DNA from: Terribacillus halophilus
GTDB lineage: Bacteria > Bacillota > Bacilli > Bacillales > Amphibacillaceae
DNA length: 64,000 nt
Direction of reading: 5' to 3'
Assembly: GCF_900162685.1 (NCBI RefSeq)
Contig: NZ_LT727827.1
Span: 62,001 to 126,000 of the forward strand
This document shows, piece by piece, positions 25,422-33,601 of the stretch (positions are counted from its first letter, which is position 1; every line of letters begins with the position of its first letter). Below the pieces are notes generated by a model. That model saw only the letters and a list, made by a program, of their open reading frames with translations. It was not told the origin of the DNA and ran no database searches. The translations under genes and the position numbers were made by a program.

Positions 25422-26777
25422 ATGGATACTGCTAAAATGAAAGACTACATTCAAACTAATAAACAGCAATTTTTGGACCAGCTTTTCACCCTTCTTCGCC
25501 AGCGGAGTATTAGTACACAAAATGATGGTATCGAAGAATGTGCGGAGCTTCTGCAAGGAATGATGCAGGAAATCGGAATTGATACAAAGATTCTTCCAAC
25601 AGCCGGACATCCCGTCGTCTACGGGGAGTTAGTACATGATTCGGATGCTTTCACACTGCTCATTTACGGGCATTATGATGTCCAGCCGCCAGAGCCTTAT
25701 GATGCATGGGAGTCTCCCCCATTCGAGCCTGAAATACGGAATGGCAAAATTTATGCGCGTGGTGTCGGTGATAATAAAGGACAGCTGATGGCACAGCTTT
25801 TCGGCGTGAAAAGTTACCAGGAAACTGTCGGGAACTTGCCAATTAATATCAAGTTTGTCTTTGAGGGCGAAGAAGAGAAAGGGAGCATCAATCTTGCTGC
25901 ATTTGTGGAAGAACACAAAAACTTGCTGCAGGCTGATCTTGTTTACACATCTGACGGCCCTTCTCACAACAGCTCCTCTCCTCTTGTCTTGCTCGGAGTA
26001 CGCGGTATGCTCTCTGTTGAATTCCGTGCGAAAGGCGCTGATCGCGATAATCATTCTGGAAATACAGGTAATATCGTTCCGAATCCTGCCTGGAAGCTGA
26101 TTGAGCTCATGCACACGATGCGCGAAGCAGACGGTCACGTGAAGATTGAAGGCTTTTATGATAACATTCGAGCTTTCACACCCTATGAAGAACAGCTGCT
26201 CACGAAATTGCCTTATGATAAGGATTCATTAGGTAAGAAAATCGGTTATCCAGCATTATCCTTGGACGGCCCTTCTTACTATCAGAAAATGACTGGAGAA
26301 CCGACATTTAATATTTATGGAATGGAAAGCGGTTATACAGGTGAAGGAACGAAAACAATCATACCAGCTACTGCTAAAATTAAAATGGATATCCGGCTCG
26401 TTGTCGACCAAGACCCGCTTGATATCTTGGAAAAAATAAAAAAGCATGTCGAGACATATGCACCAGATATAGAAGTTACCTATCTTGGCAGCATGCAGCC
26501 TTCCCGTACGAAGGCCGAGCTGCCAATCGTCCAAAAAGTCGTCAGCGCTGTGGAGGCAGCCTATCAAACAGAGCCGCTCATCCAGCCAAGCATGGGCGGA
26601 TCACTCCCGGATTATGTATGGACGAAAATACTCGGTCTTCCATCCGTCATTGTTCCTTACGCGAATTTTGACCAGCATAATCATTCACCGAATGAAAATC
26701 TGGATGTCGAATACTTCTTGAATGGCATACATTGCACCGCCTCTGTTATCCATACATTAGGCAAGACAGACATATAA
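25422..26777 (+). CDS. M20 family dipeptidase (DapE/ArgE/CPG2-like)
   Basis: 451 residues of the M20/M25/M40 metallopeptidase family, in the branch with an intracellular dipeptidase pattern. Zinc-site motifs are LLIYGHYDVQPPEP, ARGVGDNKGQ, FEGEEEKGS (catalytic Glu pair), YTSDGP and the final HNHSPNENL. The lid domain starts at AKGADRDNHSGNTG. Start is the ATG at 25422, 6 nt after AGGAG; the in-frame TTG just before it is not needed. It is distantly related to the M20D pair at 12-14 kb, and forms an operon with the carrier. Confidence 0.86.
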   Translation: MDTAKMKDYIQTNKQQFLDQLFTLLRQRSISTQNDGIEECAELLQGMMQEIGIDTKILPTAGHPVVYGELVHDSDAFTLLIYGHYDVQPPEPYDAWESPPFEPEIRNGKIYARGVGDNKGQLMAQLFGVKSYQETVGNLPINIKFVFEGEEEKGSINLAAFVEEHKNLLQADLVYTSDGPSHNSSSPLVLLGVRGMLSVEFRAKGADRDNHSGNTGNIVPNPAWKLIELMHTMREADGHVKIEGFYDNIRAFTPYEEQLLTKLPYDKDSLGKKIGYPALSLDGPSYYQKMTGEPTFNIYGMESGYTGEGTKTIIPATAKIKMDIRLVVDQDPLDILEKIKKHVETYAPDIEVTYLGSMQPSRTKAELPIVQKVVSAVEAAYQTEPLIQPSMGGSLPDYVWTKILGLPSVIVPYANFDQHNHSPNENLDVEYFLNGIHCTASVIHTLGKTDI

Positions 26778-26788
26778 CCACACGCATG

Positions 26789-26812
26789 AAGCCATGTCTC
26801 AGGACATGGCTT
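26789..26812 (+). terminator. Terminator after the dipeptidase gene
   Basis: A 10-bp stem AAGCCATGTC with a TCAG loop and a T run. Confidence 0.88.
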
Positions 26813-26893
26813 TTTAAAATATTTACAACCACATTTGAGAAGTAACAGCTCTGTCTAATAAGATTTGCTCTGCCTTCTGCTTTATTCTATGAA

Positions 26894-26907
26894 TGTAAGC
26901 GCTTTAA
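26894..26907 (+). promoter_or_regulatory. cre site upstream of the rhamnogalacturonan lyase gene
   Basis: TGTAAGCGCTTTAA, 24 nt before the start codon; the first 12 bases equal those before the rhamnosidase gene. Confidence 0.65.
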
Positions 26908-26930
26908 AATTATAAGGAGGATTGATCATA

Positions 26931-28814
26931 GTGAAGAAATGTCTGGTAATTTTGCTAGCTTTGCTTCTGACAGTCGCTGTCCCCTTCTCTGCTGATGCGA
27001 AAAAGCTCCCCAAAAGACAAATGGAGTTTTTAGATCGAGGCGCTGTTGCTGTCGAAACAGAGGACGGTATCTTTTTAAGCTGGCGATTCCTCGGCAACGA
27101 CAAGAAAAAGACTTCCTTTCATATTTACCGTGATGGCAAGAAAATTACAAGAAAACCAGTGAAACATGGCACAAACTACTTAGATGAAGCCGGAACCGCG
27201 GACAGCGTTTACCGAGTGGAAGCTATCGGAAAAGGTGCGGACCAAGACGACATTAAAGTGTGGCAGAACAACCAGCTGGAAATCCCGCTTCAAAAACCGG
27301 CTGATGGTAAAACACCAGATGGGAAGTCCTATACGTATAATGCCAATGATGCAAGTGTCGGCGATCTGGACGGTGACGGAGAATGGGAAATTATCCTGAA
27401 ATGGGATCCATCCAACGCCCAGGATAACTCGCGATCCGGTTATACAGGAAATGTACTTATTGATGCTTATGAAATGGACGGTACGCACAAATGGCGCATC
27501 GACCTTGGTCACAACATTCGTGCAGGTGCCCATTACACGCAAATGCTTGTCTATGATTTTGATGGCAACGGCAAATCGGAATTAGTTGTGAAAACAGCAG
27601 ACGGCACAACGGACGCGAAAGGGAAAGTCATTGGCGATAAAGATGCAGATTACCGCAATAGCTCCGGTTATATTCTCGAAGGTCCTGAATACTTAAGTGT
27701 ATTTGATGGCAACACAGGTAAAATGAAAGAAACCGTGAATTATGAACCAGCTCGAGGTGATATTTGCGACTGGGGTGACTGTTACGGAAACCGCGGTGAC
27801 CGTTTCCTAGCCGGCGTTGCTTATTTGGACGGCAAAACACCGAGTATCATTGAAGCCCGAGGCTATTACGAGAAAACAACGATTGCAGCTTACACCTATA
27901 AAGATGGCAAGTTAACCAAGCAATGGCTATTTGATAGTGACACCACCGGCAATGAAGCATATGCACAACAAGGAAATCACAACTTGAGCATCGCGGATGT
28001 CGATGCAGATGGAAAAGATGAAATCATTTATGGCTCCATGGCGCTTGACCATGACGGCACAGGCCTTTACTCGACAGGACTTGGGCATGGTGATGCTATG
28101 CATGTGAGTGATTTGGATCCAAGTCGTCCTGGCTTAGAGGTTTTCCAAGTGCATGAGTCTTCTCCTAATAAAGCCGGCATTGAATTACATGATGCCCGTA
28201 CTGGCGAACTGCTGTGGGGTATTCCGACAAACAGAGACATAGGCCGCGGTCTCGCTGCCGACATCGACCCACGCTATCCAGGGGCTGAAATGTGGGCCGT
28301 TGACGGTGCATGGAACAGTCCGACAGGCGGACTATATGCAGCTTCAGGTGAGCAAATCTCAACAAATATCCCTCCAGCCAATTTTGCTATTTGGTGGGAC
28401 GGCGACCTGTCTCGTGAAATCCTAGACCATACTTTCGACGAATCCATTCAAACTGGCACAGGATTGATCGGCAAGTGGAATCCAAAAACAGAAAAAGTTG
28501 ATACATTGCTGGATGCTGAAGGTACGTACTCCAACAACGGAACAAAAGGAAATCCTGCTCTGCAAGCGGATTTGATTGGCGATTGGCGAGAAGAAGCGAT
28601 TTGGCGAACAGAAGACAGCAGTGCGCTTGTCCTTTACACAACAACAGACATGACGGAACAAAGGCTGCCAACGCTAATGCATGATCCTGTCTATCGATTA
28701 GGTGTTGCATGGCAAAACGTTGCCTATAACCAGCCGCCGCACACAAGTTATTTCTTGGGAACTGATATGAAACAGCCTGATATGCCTCGAATAGACGTAA
28801 TAAAGGCTAAATAA
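26931..28814 (+). CDS. yesW: Secreted rhamnogalacturonan endolyase (PL11, YesW-like)
   Basis: 627 residues. A GTG start behind AAGGAGG gives the signal peptide VKKCLVILLALLLTVAVPF, cleaved near ADA-KK. The mature enzyme has an N-terminal fibronectin-like strand set (FLSWRFLGNDKKKTSFHIYRDG) and the eight-bladed PL11 propeller with repeated calcium loops such as GDLDGDGEWE, YDFDGNGKSE and ADVDADGKDE. It cleaves the rhamnogalacturonan-I backbone of pectin by beta-elimination. The signal peptide makes it YesW-like and not the cytoplasmic YesX. With the GH78 enzyme it forms a dispersed pectin-degrading set. Confidence 0.9.
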   Translation: MKKCLVILLALLLTVAVPFSADAKKLPKRQMEFLDRGAVAVETEDGIFLSWRFLGNDKKKTSFHIYRDGKKITRKPVKHGTNYLDEAGTADSVYRVEAIGKGADQDDIKVWQNNQLEIPLQKPADGKTPDGKSYTYNANDASVGDLDGDGEWEIILKWDPSNAQDNSRSGYTGNVLIDAYEMDGTHKWRIDLGHNIRAGAHYTQMLVYDFDGNGKSELVVKTADGTTDAKGKVIGDKDADYRNSSGYILEGPEYLSVFDGNTGKMKETVNYEPARGDICDWGDCYGNRGDRFLAGVAYLDGKTPSIIEARGYYEKTTIAAYTYKDGKLTKQWLFDSDTTGNEAYAQQGNHNLSIADVDADGKDEIIYGSMALDHDGTGLYSTGLGHGDAMHVSDLDPSRPGLEVFQVHESSPNKAGIELHDARTGELLWGIPTNRDIGRGLAADIDPRYPGAEMWAVDGAWNSPTGGLYAASGEQISTNIPPANFAIWWDGDLSREILDHTFDESIQTGTGLIGKWNPKTEKVDTLLDAEGTYSNNGTKGNPALQADLIGDWREEAIWRTEDSSALVLYTTTDMTEQRLPTLMHDPVYRLGVAWQNVAYNQPPHTSYFLGTDMKQPDMPRIDVIKAK

Positions 28815-28819
28815 ATAGT

Positions 28820-28858
28820 AACGAAAGCGCACAGAATCGGCCACTGTGCGCTTTCGTT
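28820..28858 (+). terminator. Terminator after the rhamnogalacturonan lyase gene
   Basis: A 15-bp perfect stem AACGAAAGCGCACAG with a 9-nt loop. Confidence 0.85.
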
Positions 28859-28929
28859 TGCCTATACATACTAGAACTTGAAGCGGACATTCGCATAGGA
28901 TAAAAAAACTGCAGTAAAGGAGCTAGAAA

Positions 28930-29403
28930 ATGTTTTACAGAAATCATTATCCTTGGCAGTCTATCCCTGTTAATTACCAGCGACAGCAATGGCCACACGC
29001 TGCACATGATTATGGAAATTCCCCATATGTTATCAATATTGAACAAGCAACTTTACAAAACCCTTTTTACCGAACAGCTTTATGGACAGGAAAACACATG
29101 CAATTAACAGTGATGACCATCCACCCTGGTGAAGATATAGGTTTAGAACGACATCCAAATACCGATCAATTCCTTCGTGTCGAATCTGGTCACGGACTCG
29201 TTCAGATGGGAGCTCAAAGAGAGCATTTGGATTATCAGCAATATGTCCAAGATGACTTTGCTATTCTTGTTCCTGCAGGCATGTGGCATAATCTAATTAA
29301 TACTGGTCATACGCCGTTAAAGCTTTACACGATTTACGCACCGCCAGAGCATCCCTATGGAACAACTCATCCTGCCAAACAGGACGCCATGGCTGCTGAA
29401 TAA
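28930..29403 (+). CDS. Cupin-domain protein
   Basis: 157 residues. One cupin barrel is visible: motif 1 GEDIGLERHPNTDQFLRVESGHG and motif 2 PAGMWHNLINTGHTPLKLY, giving two His and one Glu/Gln as metal ligands. An aromatic N-terminal arm (YRNHYPWQSIPVNYQRQQW) and a short tail flank it. Such small cupins of Bacillaceae are sometimes annotated mannose-6-phosphate isomerase-like; the reaction is unknown. AAAGGAG precedes the ATG. Confidence 0.8.
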   Translation: MFYRNHYPWQSIPVNYQRQQWPHAAHDYGNSPYVINIEQATLQNPFYRTALWTGKHMQLTVMTIHPGEDIGLERHPNTDQFLRVESGHGLVQMGAQREHLDYQQYVQDDFAILVPAGMWHNLINTGHTPLKLYTIYAPPEHPYGTTHPAKQDAMAAE

Positions 29404-29417
29404 CAGGAAGAACATAA

Positions 29418-29760
29418 AGAGGCTAGGACATAACAGTTTAAGCTATATAAAAATCCAAACAATACTGCAATTAACTGCGGAATTGTTTGGATTTTTTGGA
29501 TTGGAAACTATGATGAGAGCACCGCTTCGGAAATACACTCCGCTTTCCAGCGGGCGGCTGGTGAGCCTCCTCGTGCAAAAAAAACGCACTGCGGGGTCTC
29601 CCCTAGCCTTCCTCCCGCGGGAGTCTCCGTGTATTTCCTACGCTGATTTGTGTATTCCCTAAGTGTAGGCGGAATAGGAAGACTCCTCGAAAATAAGAAG
29701 CAATTTTCTTGTCGGTGTCTTACTTTAAAAGCTATTCTTGTCCAACGGTAACAGCAAGAG
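29418..29760. repeat. Probable interspersed Bacillaceae intergenic repeat (non-coding)
   Basis: The 460-bp gap between the cupin and aldehyde dehydrogenase genes has no gene. It opens with GAGGCTAGGACATAAC, then a long hairpin, then a GC-rich block (CACTCCGCTTTCCAGCGGGC, GCACTGCGGGGTCTCCCC, CTCCCGCGGGAGTCTCCGTG). From memory, this order of motifs recurs in many copies between genes of Bacillaceae. The GC-rich inner block is unlike its surroundings. Multi-copy status cannot be verified from one window. Confidence 0.5.
29450..29495 (+). terminator. Hairpin with terminator features after the cupin gene
   Basis: 14-bp stem AAAATCCAAACAAT, an 18-nt loop and a TTTTTT run. It may belong to the interspersed repeat as well as end the cupin transcript. 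Confidence 0.6.
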
Positions 29761-29863
29761 TTGGAGAGGCAGCAGCCGTCAGAGAAATCAAGTAAAAGTA
29801 TGATGTATTAAACGTTCGCTTTTATTCTAAATTAATCTCGTTTTGTCCCGCTCTCGACTTTCA

Positions 29864-31324
29864 TTAGCTATATGGATATTGTCTGCGGTCATGCTGAATG
29901 CTGATCCATTTGGTCGTTGTAAATGCATCAAGACTCCAGTCGCCATTCAAGCGTCCAAGGCCGGAATTTTTCACACCGCCAAATGCTACAGTTGGTTCGT
30001 CATTGATTGTACCATCATTAATATGAATCATGCCGGTATCCATCTGCTTCGCAAGCTCTGCGCCGCGCTCCACATCTCTTGTATGAATAGCACCGCTTAA
30101 CCCATAATCACTGTTGTTCGCATAAGCTAGTACTTCTTCATCACTACTTACTTTCATAATCGATACAACAGGTGCAAATAATTCTTCATTTGCAATCGTC
30201 ATATCAGGTGTAACGTCACCAAATACTACTGGTTCGACAATATTGCCTTCCACTTTTCCTTTGATTAGCGGTGTTGCGCCTTCTTCGATGCCTTTCTCAA
30301 TCAAAGCTACTGTCGTTTTCACTTGCTGTTCATTAATTAGCGGTCCGATGATTGTGCTTGGATCTTTTGGATCACCGCATGTGAGCGTGGAAACCTTCGC
30401 TAAGTACTTTTCAACAAATTCGTCGTACACATCTTCATGCACGAGCAAACGGTTAGCAGACATACAGATTTGACCTTGATGCGTGAAGCGGCTGAATACA
30501 GCTGCACTTACAGCAAGTTCCATATCTGCATCTTCTAAAACAACTAAGGCACTGTTGCCGCCTAGCTCCAGATGCGCCTCTTTTAAATTCTTACCAGCTA
30601 TCATTCCAATATGTTTTCCTACTTTAGTAGAGCCCGTGAAGGAAACAGCACGCGGTATTTTATGCTCCACAAAGTTATCGCCAATTTCACTAATTTCTGT
30701 CACGATGACATTTAGCAACCCTTTAGGAAGACCTGCTTCTTCGAAAAGCTTGGCAATCATTGTTCCGCCAGCAATGGCTGTATGTTCATGGGGTTTTAAC
30801 ACAACACCATTCCCGGCAGCCAATGCAGTTGCTACTGATTTCATAGATAGGAAGAATGGGAAGTTAAATGGACTGATAACACCCACAACACCGACTGGTA
30901 CACGGTAGACACGGTTCTCTTTTCCATCAATTGGTGACGGAAGAATCTGACCATTCATGCGGAATGGGAATGTTGATGCTTCTTTAATAATATTTGTTAC
31001 AAGACCGATTTCGAATTCAGCTTTTAGCCTTGTGCCGCCGATTTCTTCGATAATTGTTGCAACGAATGCTTCATGATTTGCTTCGATATAAGCGACAGCC
31101 TTTTCGAAGACGGCGCGCTGTGCAACCGGGTTGGTTTTCGCCCATTCCTTTTGTACACGAGCTGATGCTTCATATGCTTCATTTAAGTCGCCAAAGCTGG
31201 CAGCTTGATAAGTAGCGATAATTTCACCGTTATATGGATTGCGATTCTCCATTTTCACACTGCTCTGGCCTTCACGCCACTCCCCGTTAATATATTGACT
31301 GTTCAAATGCTTGAAATTATCCAT
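29864..31324 (-). CDS. yfmT: Aldehyde dehydrogenase, vanillin/benzaldehyde type (YfmT-like)
   Basis: 486 residues of the ALDH superfamily, oxidising an aldehyde to its acid with NAD(P). Landmarks are SPFNFPFFLSMKS (cofactor loop), GSTKVGKHIG, catalytic Glu253 in HLELGGN and Cys287 in HQGQICMSAN. The ATG at 31324 is used, since AGAGGTGA is its ribosome site and would be inside the longer GTG-started frame. It follows the soluble chemoreceptor gene by 14 nt. In B. subtilis yfmT and yfmS are also neighbours, which supports the naming. Confidence 0.83.
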   Translation of the reverse strand: MDNFKHLNSQYINGEWREGQSSVKMENRNPYNGEIIATYQAASFGDLNEAYEASARVQKEWAKTNPVAQRAVFEKAVAYIEANHEAFVATIIEEIGGTRLKAEFEIGLVTNIIKEASTFPFRMNGQILPSPIDGKENRVYRVPVGVVGVISPFNFPFFLSMKSVATALAAGNGVVLKPHEHTAIAGGTMIAKLFEEAGLPKGLLNVIVTEISEIGDNFVEHKIPRAVSFTGSTKVGKHIGMIAGKNLKEAHLELGGNSALVVLEDADMELAVSAAVFSRFTHQGQICMSANRLLVHEDVYDEFVEKYLAKVSTLTCGDPKDPSTIIGPLINEQQVKTTVALIEKGIEEGATPLIKGKVEGNIVEPVVFGDVTPDMTIANEELFAPVVSIMKVSSDEEVLAYANNSDYGLSGAIHTRDVERGAELAKQMDTGMIHINDGTINDEPTVAFGGVKNSGLGRLNGDWSLDAFTTTKWISIQHDRRQYPYS

Positions 31325-31338
31325 TTTGGTCACCTCTA

Positions 31339-32208
31339 TTAGTCTTTGATTGAAACGTTATCTTTTGCTAGCTGGGCAAGAATGTGTACATTGCCATTGA
31401 TTTCTTCCATCGTAGCTGTCAGTTCTTCAATCGCAGCAGATTGCGTATCAGATTCTGCATTTGCTTCTTGAATGGAATTGCTTAGCTTCGCAATATGCGT
31501 CTTGATCTGTTCCGTAATTTGATGAATTTCAGTTACTTGGTCTTTGGACCCAGCTGCCATCTTTCGGATTTCATCTGCAACAACACTGAAGCCTCGGCCA
31601 TGCTCGCCAGCACGTGCTGACTCAATGGCAGCGTTTAAACCGAGCAAGTTGCTCTGATCAGCAATACCTTTTACCACGTTGGAGACTTCTTCAATTGTGT
31701 CGACACTATCAGTAACTTCTGAAGCTTTCTTGGATATGTAGGTCATACCTTCTGCCAAACCGGAAATAGATTTCGCCATATCTTGAATCGTAGCAGTTAC
31801 ATCGCCAATTACGCCCGATAAGTTTGTAGCAATAGAAGACAACTGATTGGCACTTTCTATACTCAAACCAACACCGACACCGCCAATCACATTACCTGCC
31901 TCATCATGAAGCGGAATAGCACGTGCAATAATACTTACTCCGAAAAGCTCTTCTGGTACGACAGCAGATTGATTCTTATTCTGACGAATTGCTGCTGCTA
32001 CGATGTCTCCATCTACTAACGGATCACCAGGTGCAACATTTAAAGAAAATGTCTTCGCTGGAAAATTGATGATTAGTTTCTCTGTATTATAAATACCAAT
32101 GGTGACATCTTCGTTAATCAGGTCCTGTAAAAAAGGCCCCACTCTTGCAAAGGCGTCCAACATCGGATGCAATGTCTGCTCCGACTGTTCTTGTAGTTGT
32201 ATGCTCAT
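31339..32208 (-). CDS. yfmS: Soluble methyl-accepting chemotaxis protein (YfmS-like)
   Basis: 289 residues with no membrane helix. The N-terminal part (to about 125) is a small sensor with PEELFGVSIIARAIPLHDEAGNVIGGVGVG, PAS/cache-like. The C-terminal half is a coiled-coil signalling domain whose tip reads GIADQSNLLGLNAAIESARAGEHGRGFSVVADEIRKMA, which binds CheA and CheW. The start is the ATG at 32208 behind AGGAG; length then equals YfmS. A perfect sigma-D -10 box lies just upstream. It heads an operon with the aldehyde dehydrogenase, suggesting it senses an aldehyde or the energy state its oxidation alters. Confidence 0.82.
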   Translation of the reverse strand: MSIQLQEQSEQTLHPMLDAFARVGPFLQDLINEDVTIGIYNTEKLIINFPAKTFSLNVAPGDPLVDGDIVAAAIRQNKNQSAVVPEELFGVSIIARAIPLHDEAGNVIGGVGVGLSIESANQLSSIATNLSGVIGDVTATIQDMAKSISGLAEGMTYISKKASEVTDSVDTIEEVSNVVKGIADQSNLLGLNAAIESARAGEHGRGFSVVADEIRKMAAGSKDQVTEIHQITEQIKTHIAKLSNSIQEANAESDTQSAAIEELTATMEEINGNVHILAQLAKDNVSIKD

Positions 32209-32249
32209 GGCATCATTCTCCTGTACATAGTTTTTAACACTATTATTAT

Positions 32250-32257
32250 ATATCGGC
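32250..32257 (-). promoter_or_regulatory. Sigma-D type -10 box of the chemoreceptor operon
   Basis: GCCGATAT on the minus strand, a perfect match to the flagellar sigma-factor -10 consensus, 42 nt before the start codon. The -35 (TAAA expected) is poor. Confidence 0.55.
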
Positions 32258-32453
32258 ATTTCATCCTATTTGTAAAGCAATATGGTAGAAAAGAAATAGG
32301 ACGGAACTATATTAAATAGGAACAAAGATTCACAGAATCGAGGAATAGATAATCTTACGTAACGAGTGGGCGTCTCTCAGCAAACCATACAAAAAAGCCA
32401 GCTGAATGGTATTGGGACTGACCCCCGTTTCTGAGACAGGGATCAAAAAACCT

Positions 32454-33251
32454 TCAAACAGCCGATTGCCGATATTGTATCGGTGATTGGTTGTTTAGTT
32501 TCGTTTGGATACGAATATTGTTATAATAATAAATATATTCTTCAACAGTACGTTCTACGATGGCAGTCGAAGTTCGATTTATGCTGTTAAGATAGAATGT
32601 TTCAGACTTTAGTATGGAATGAAACGATTCGATAGAGGCATTATCAGCGGGCGTTCCTTTTCGGGACATACTCATGGTAATGCCTTTTGCTTTTACAGCT
32701 TCTTGGTACTTATAAGATGTGTACACCGACCCCTGATCACTGTGTAATATGCAGTTCTCAGGCAATGGTGGCAGCTGATCGAGTGTCTCCAACACGAAAG
32801 CTGTATCTTGTTTATCTCCAATAGAGGACGCCACTACTTCGCCATTGCACAAATCTATTATACTGGAAAGATACATTAGTTTCTGACCATAAGGCAGGTA
32901 TGTAATGTCGGTTACGAGCTTCTCAAGAGGACGATCAGACTGAAAGTTCCGATCCAATAAATTTTCTGCGACGGCATATGGCTGTCCAGTTTTCTTACGT
33001 TTCTTCACTTTAACCCGGCACTGCCATTGATTCTCCTGCATTACTCGCTGCACGACTTTGTGGTTAATGCATTGCTCCTGTCTCAGTAAGGCAGTAATCT
33101 TTCTGTAACCGTACCGATACTTGTGTTCTCGGCACAATATGCCAATTTGCTTTTTAAGTAGTTCTTTCGAATCGTCTTTCTCTTTGTTCTTCCAGCGATA
33201 ATAAGATGCTCTCGAGATACCTAAATGTACACAAATATCCTGTATTGTCAT
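32454..33251 (-). CDS. IS3-family transposase OrfB (DDE integrase domain)
   Basis: 265 residues. An N-terminal helix-turn-helix-like part (ICVHLGISRASYYRWK, then the HTH_21-type KEHKYRYGYRKI) is followed by the rve integrase core with the DDE triad: VTDITYLP (first D), LHSDQGSVYTS (second D) and ASIESFHSILKSE (E). Its frame is -1 relative to orfA and remains open up to the slip site, so the active product is likely the OrfAB fusion. Confidence 0.9.
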   Translation of the reverse strand: MTIQDICVHLGISRASYYRWKNKEKDDSKELLKKQIGILCREHKYRYGYRKITALLRQEQCINHKVVQRVMQENQWQCRVKVKKRKKTGQPYAVAENLLDRNFQSDRPLEKLVTDITYLPYGQKLMYLSSIIDLCNGEVVASSIGDKQDTAFVLETLDQLPPLPENCILHSDQGSVYTSYKYQEAVKAKGITMSMSRKGTPADNASIESFHSILKSETFYLNSINRTSTAIVERTVEEYIYYYNNIRIQTKLNNQSPIQYRQSAV

Positions 33252-33268
33252 TGTGTTATGCAGTGATT

Positions 33269-33601
33269 CTACAAGTTCGACTGCCGTTTCTCTATCAACT
33301 TCCTTTCCAATTCCTTGTACTTTTTTAAAACTTCATTTTGTTGCCTTAAAAATCGGTTCTCAGCTTGTAATTCCTCTACTTCTGAAGAATAGGCTGGCCC
33401 TTTCCCGTAGGTGTACTGCTTGCCAACTGGCTGTTCAAAACGATGCGTCTCTTCAGATTTATACCATCTGACCCATGTCTTCACTTGCGATCTACTCTTA
33501 ATATTTAGTTCGTTCAAAATCTCTTTTACAGGTACGCCTGCCAAGCGCATTTCAACTGCCTTCATTTTTATCTCCACTGGATAACTGACTCTAGTTCCCA
33601 T
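33269..33601 (-). CDS. IS3-family OrfA (helix-turn-helix, leucine zipper)
   Basis: 110 residues. It has a helix-turn-helix (MKAVEMRLAGVPVKEILNELNIKSRSQVKTWVRWY) and a C-terminal heptad stretch (VEELQAENRFLRQQNEVLKKY) for multimerisation. The ATG at 33601 is used, with GGAGG upstream; 12 further codons are open. The frame ends 18 nt before the first ATG of orfB. Confidence 0.88.
   Translation of the reverse strand: MGTRVSYPVEIKMKAVEMRLAGVPVKEILNELNIKSRSQVKTWVRWYKSEETHRFEQPVGKQYTYGKGPAYSSEVEELQAENRFLRQQNEVLKKYKELERKLIEKRQSNL
33320..33326 (-). other. Programmed -1 frameshift heptamer A AAA AAG
   Basis: On the minus strand A AAA AAG lies in frame in orfA (codons TTA AAA AAG near LKK). Slipping back one base joins orfA to orfB without an intervening stop. 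This is the classic signal of IS3-family elements. Confidence 0.85.

Noticed and set aside
25629-26138. 169-codon minus-strand frame inside the dipeptidase gene
   Set aside because: Antisense of conserved M20 motifs with no start signal.
29864-30100. Short plus-strand frame at the end of the aldehyde dehydrogenase gene
   Set aside because: Shadow frame; the ALDH reading is unambiguous.
32209-32276. A complete sigma-D promoter with a TAAA -35 for the chemoreceptor
   Set aside because: TAAA at 32273-32276 is on the plus strand (TTTA on the transcribed orientation); only the -10 box is claimed.
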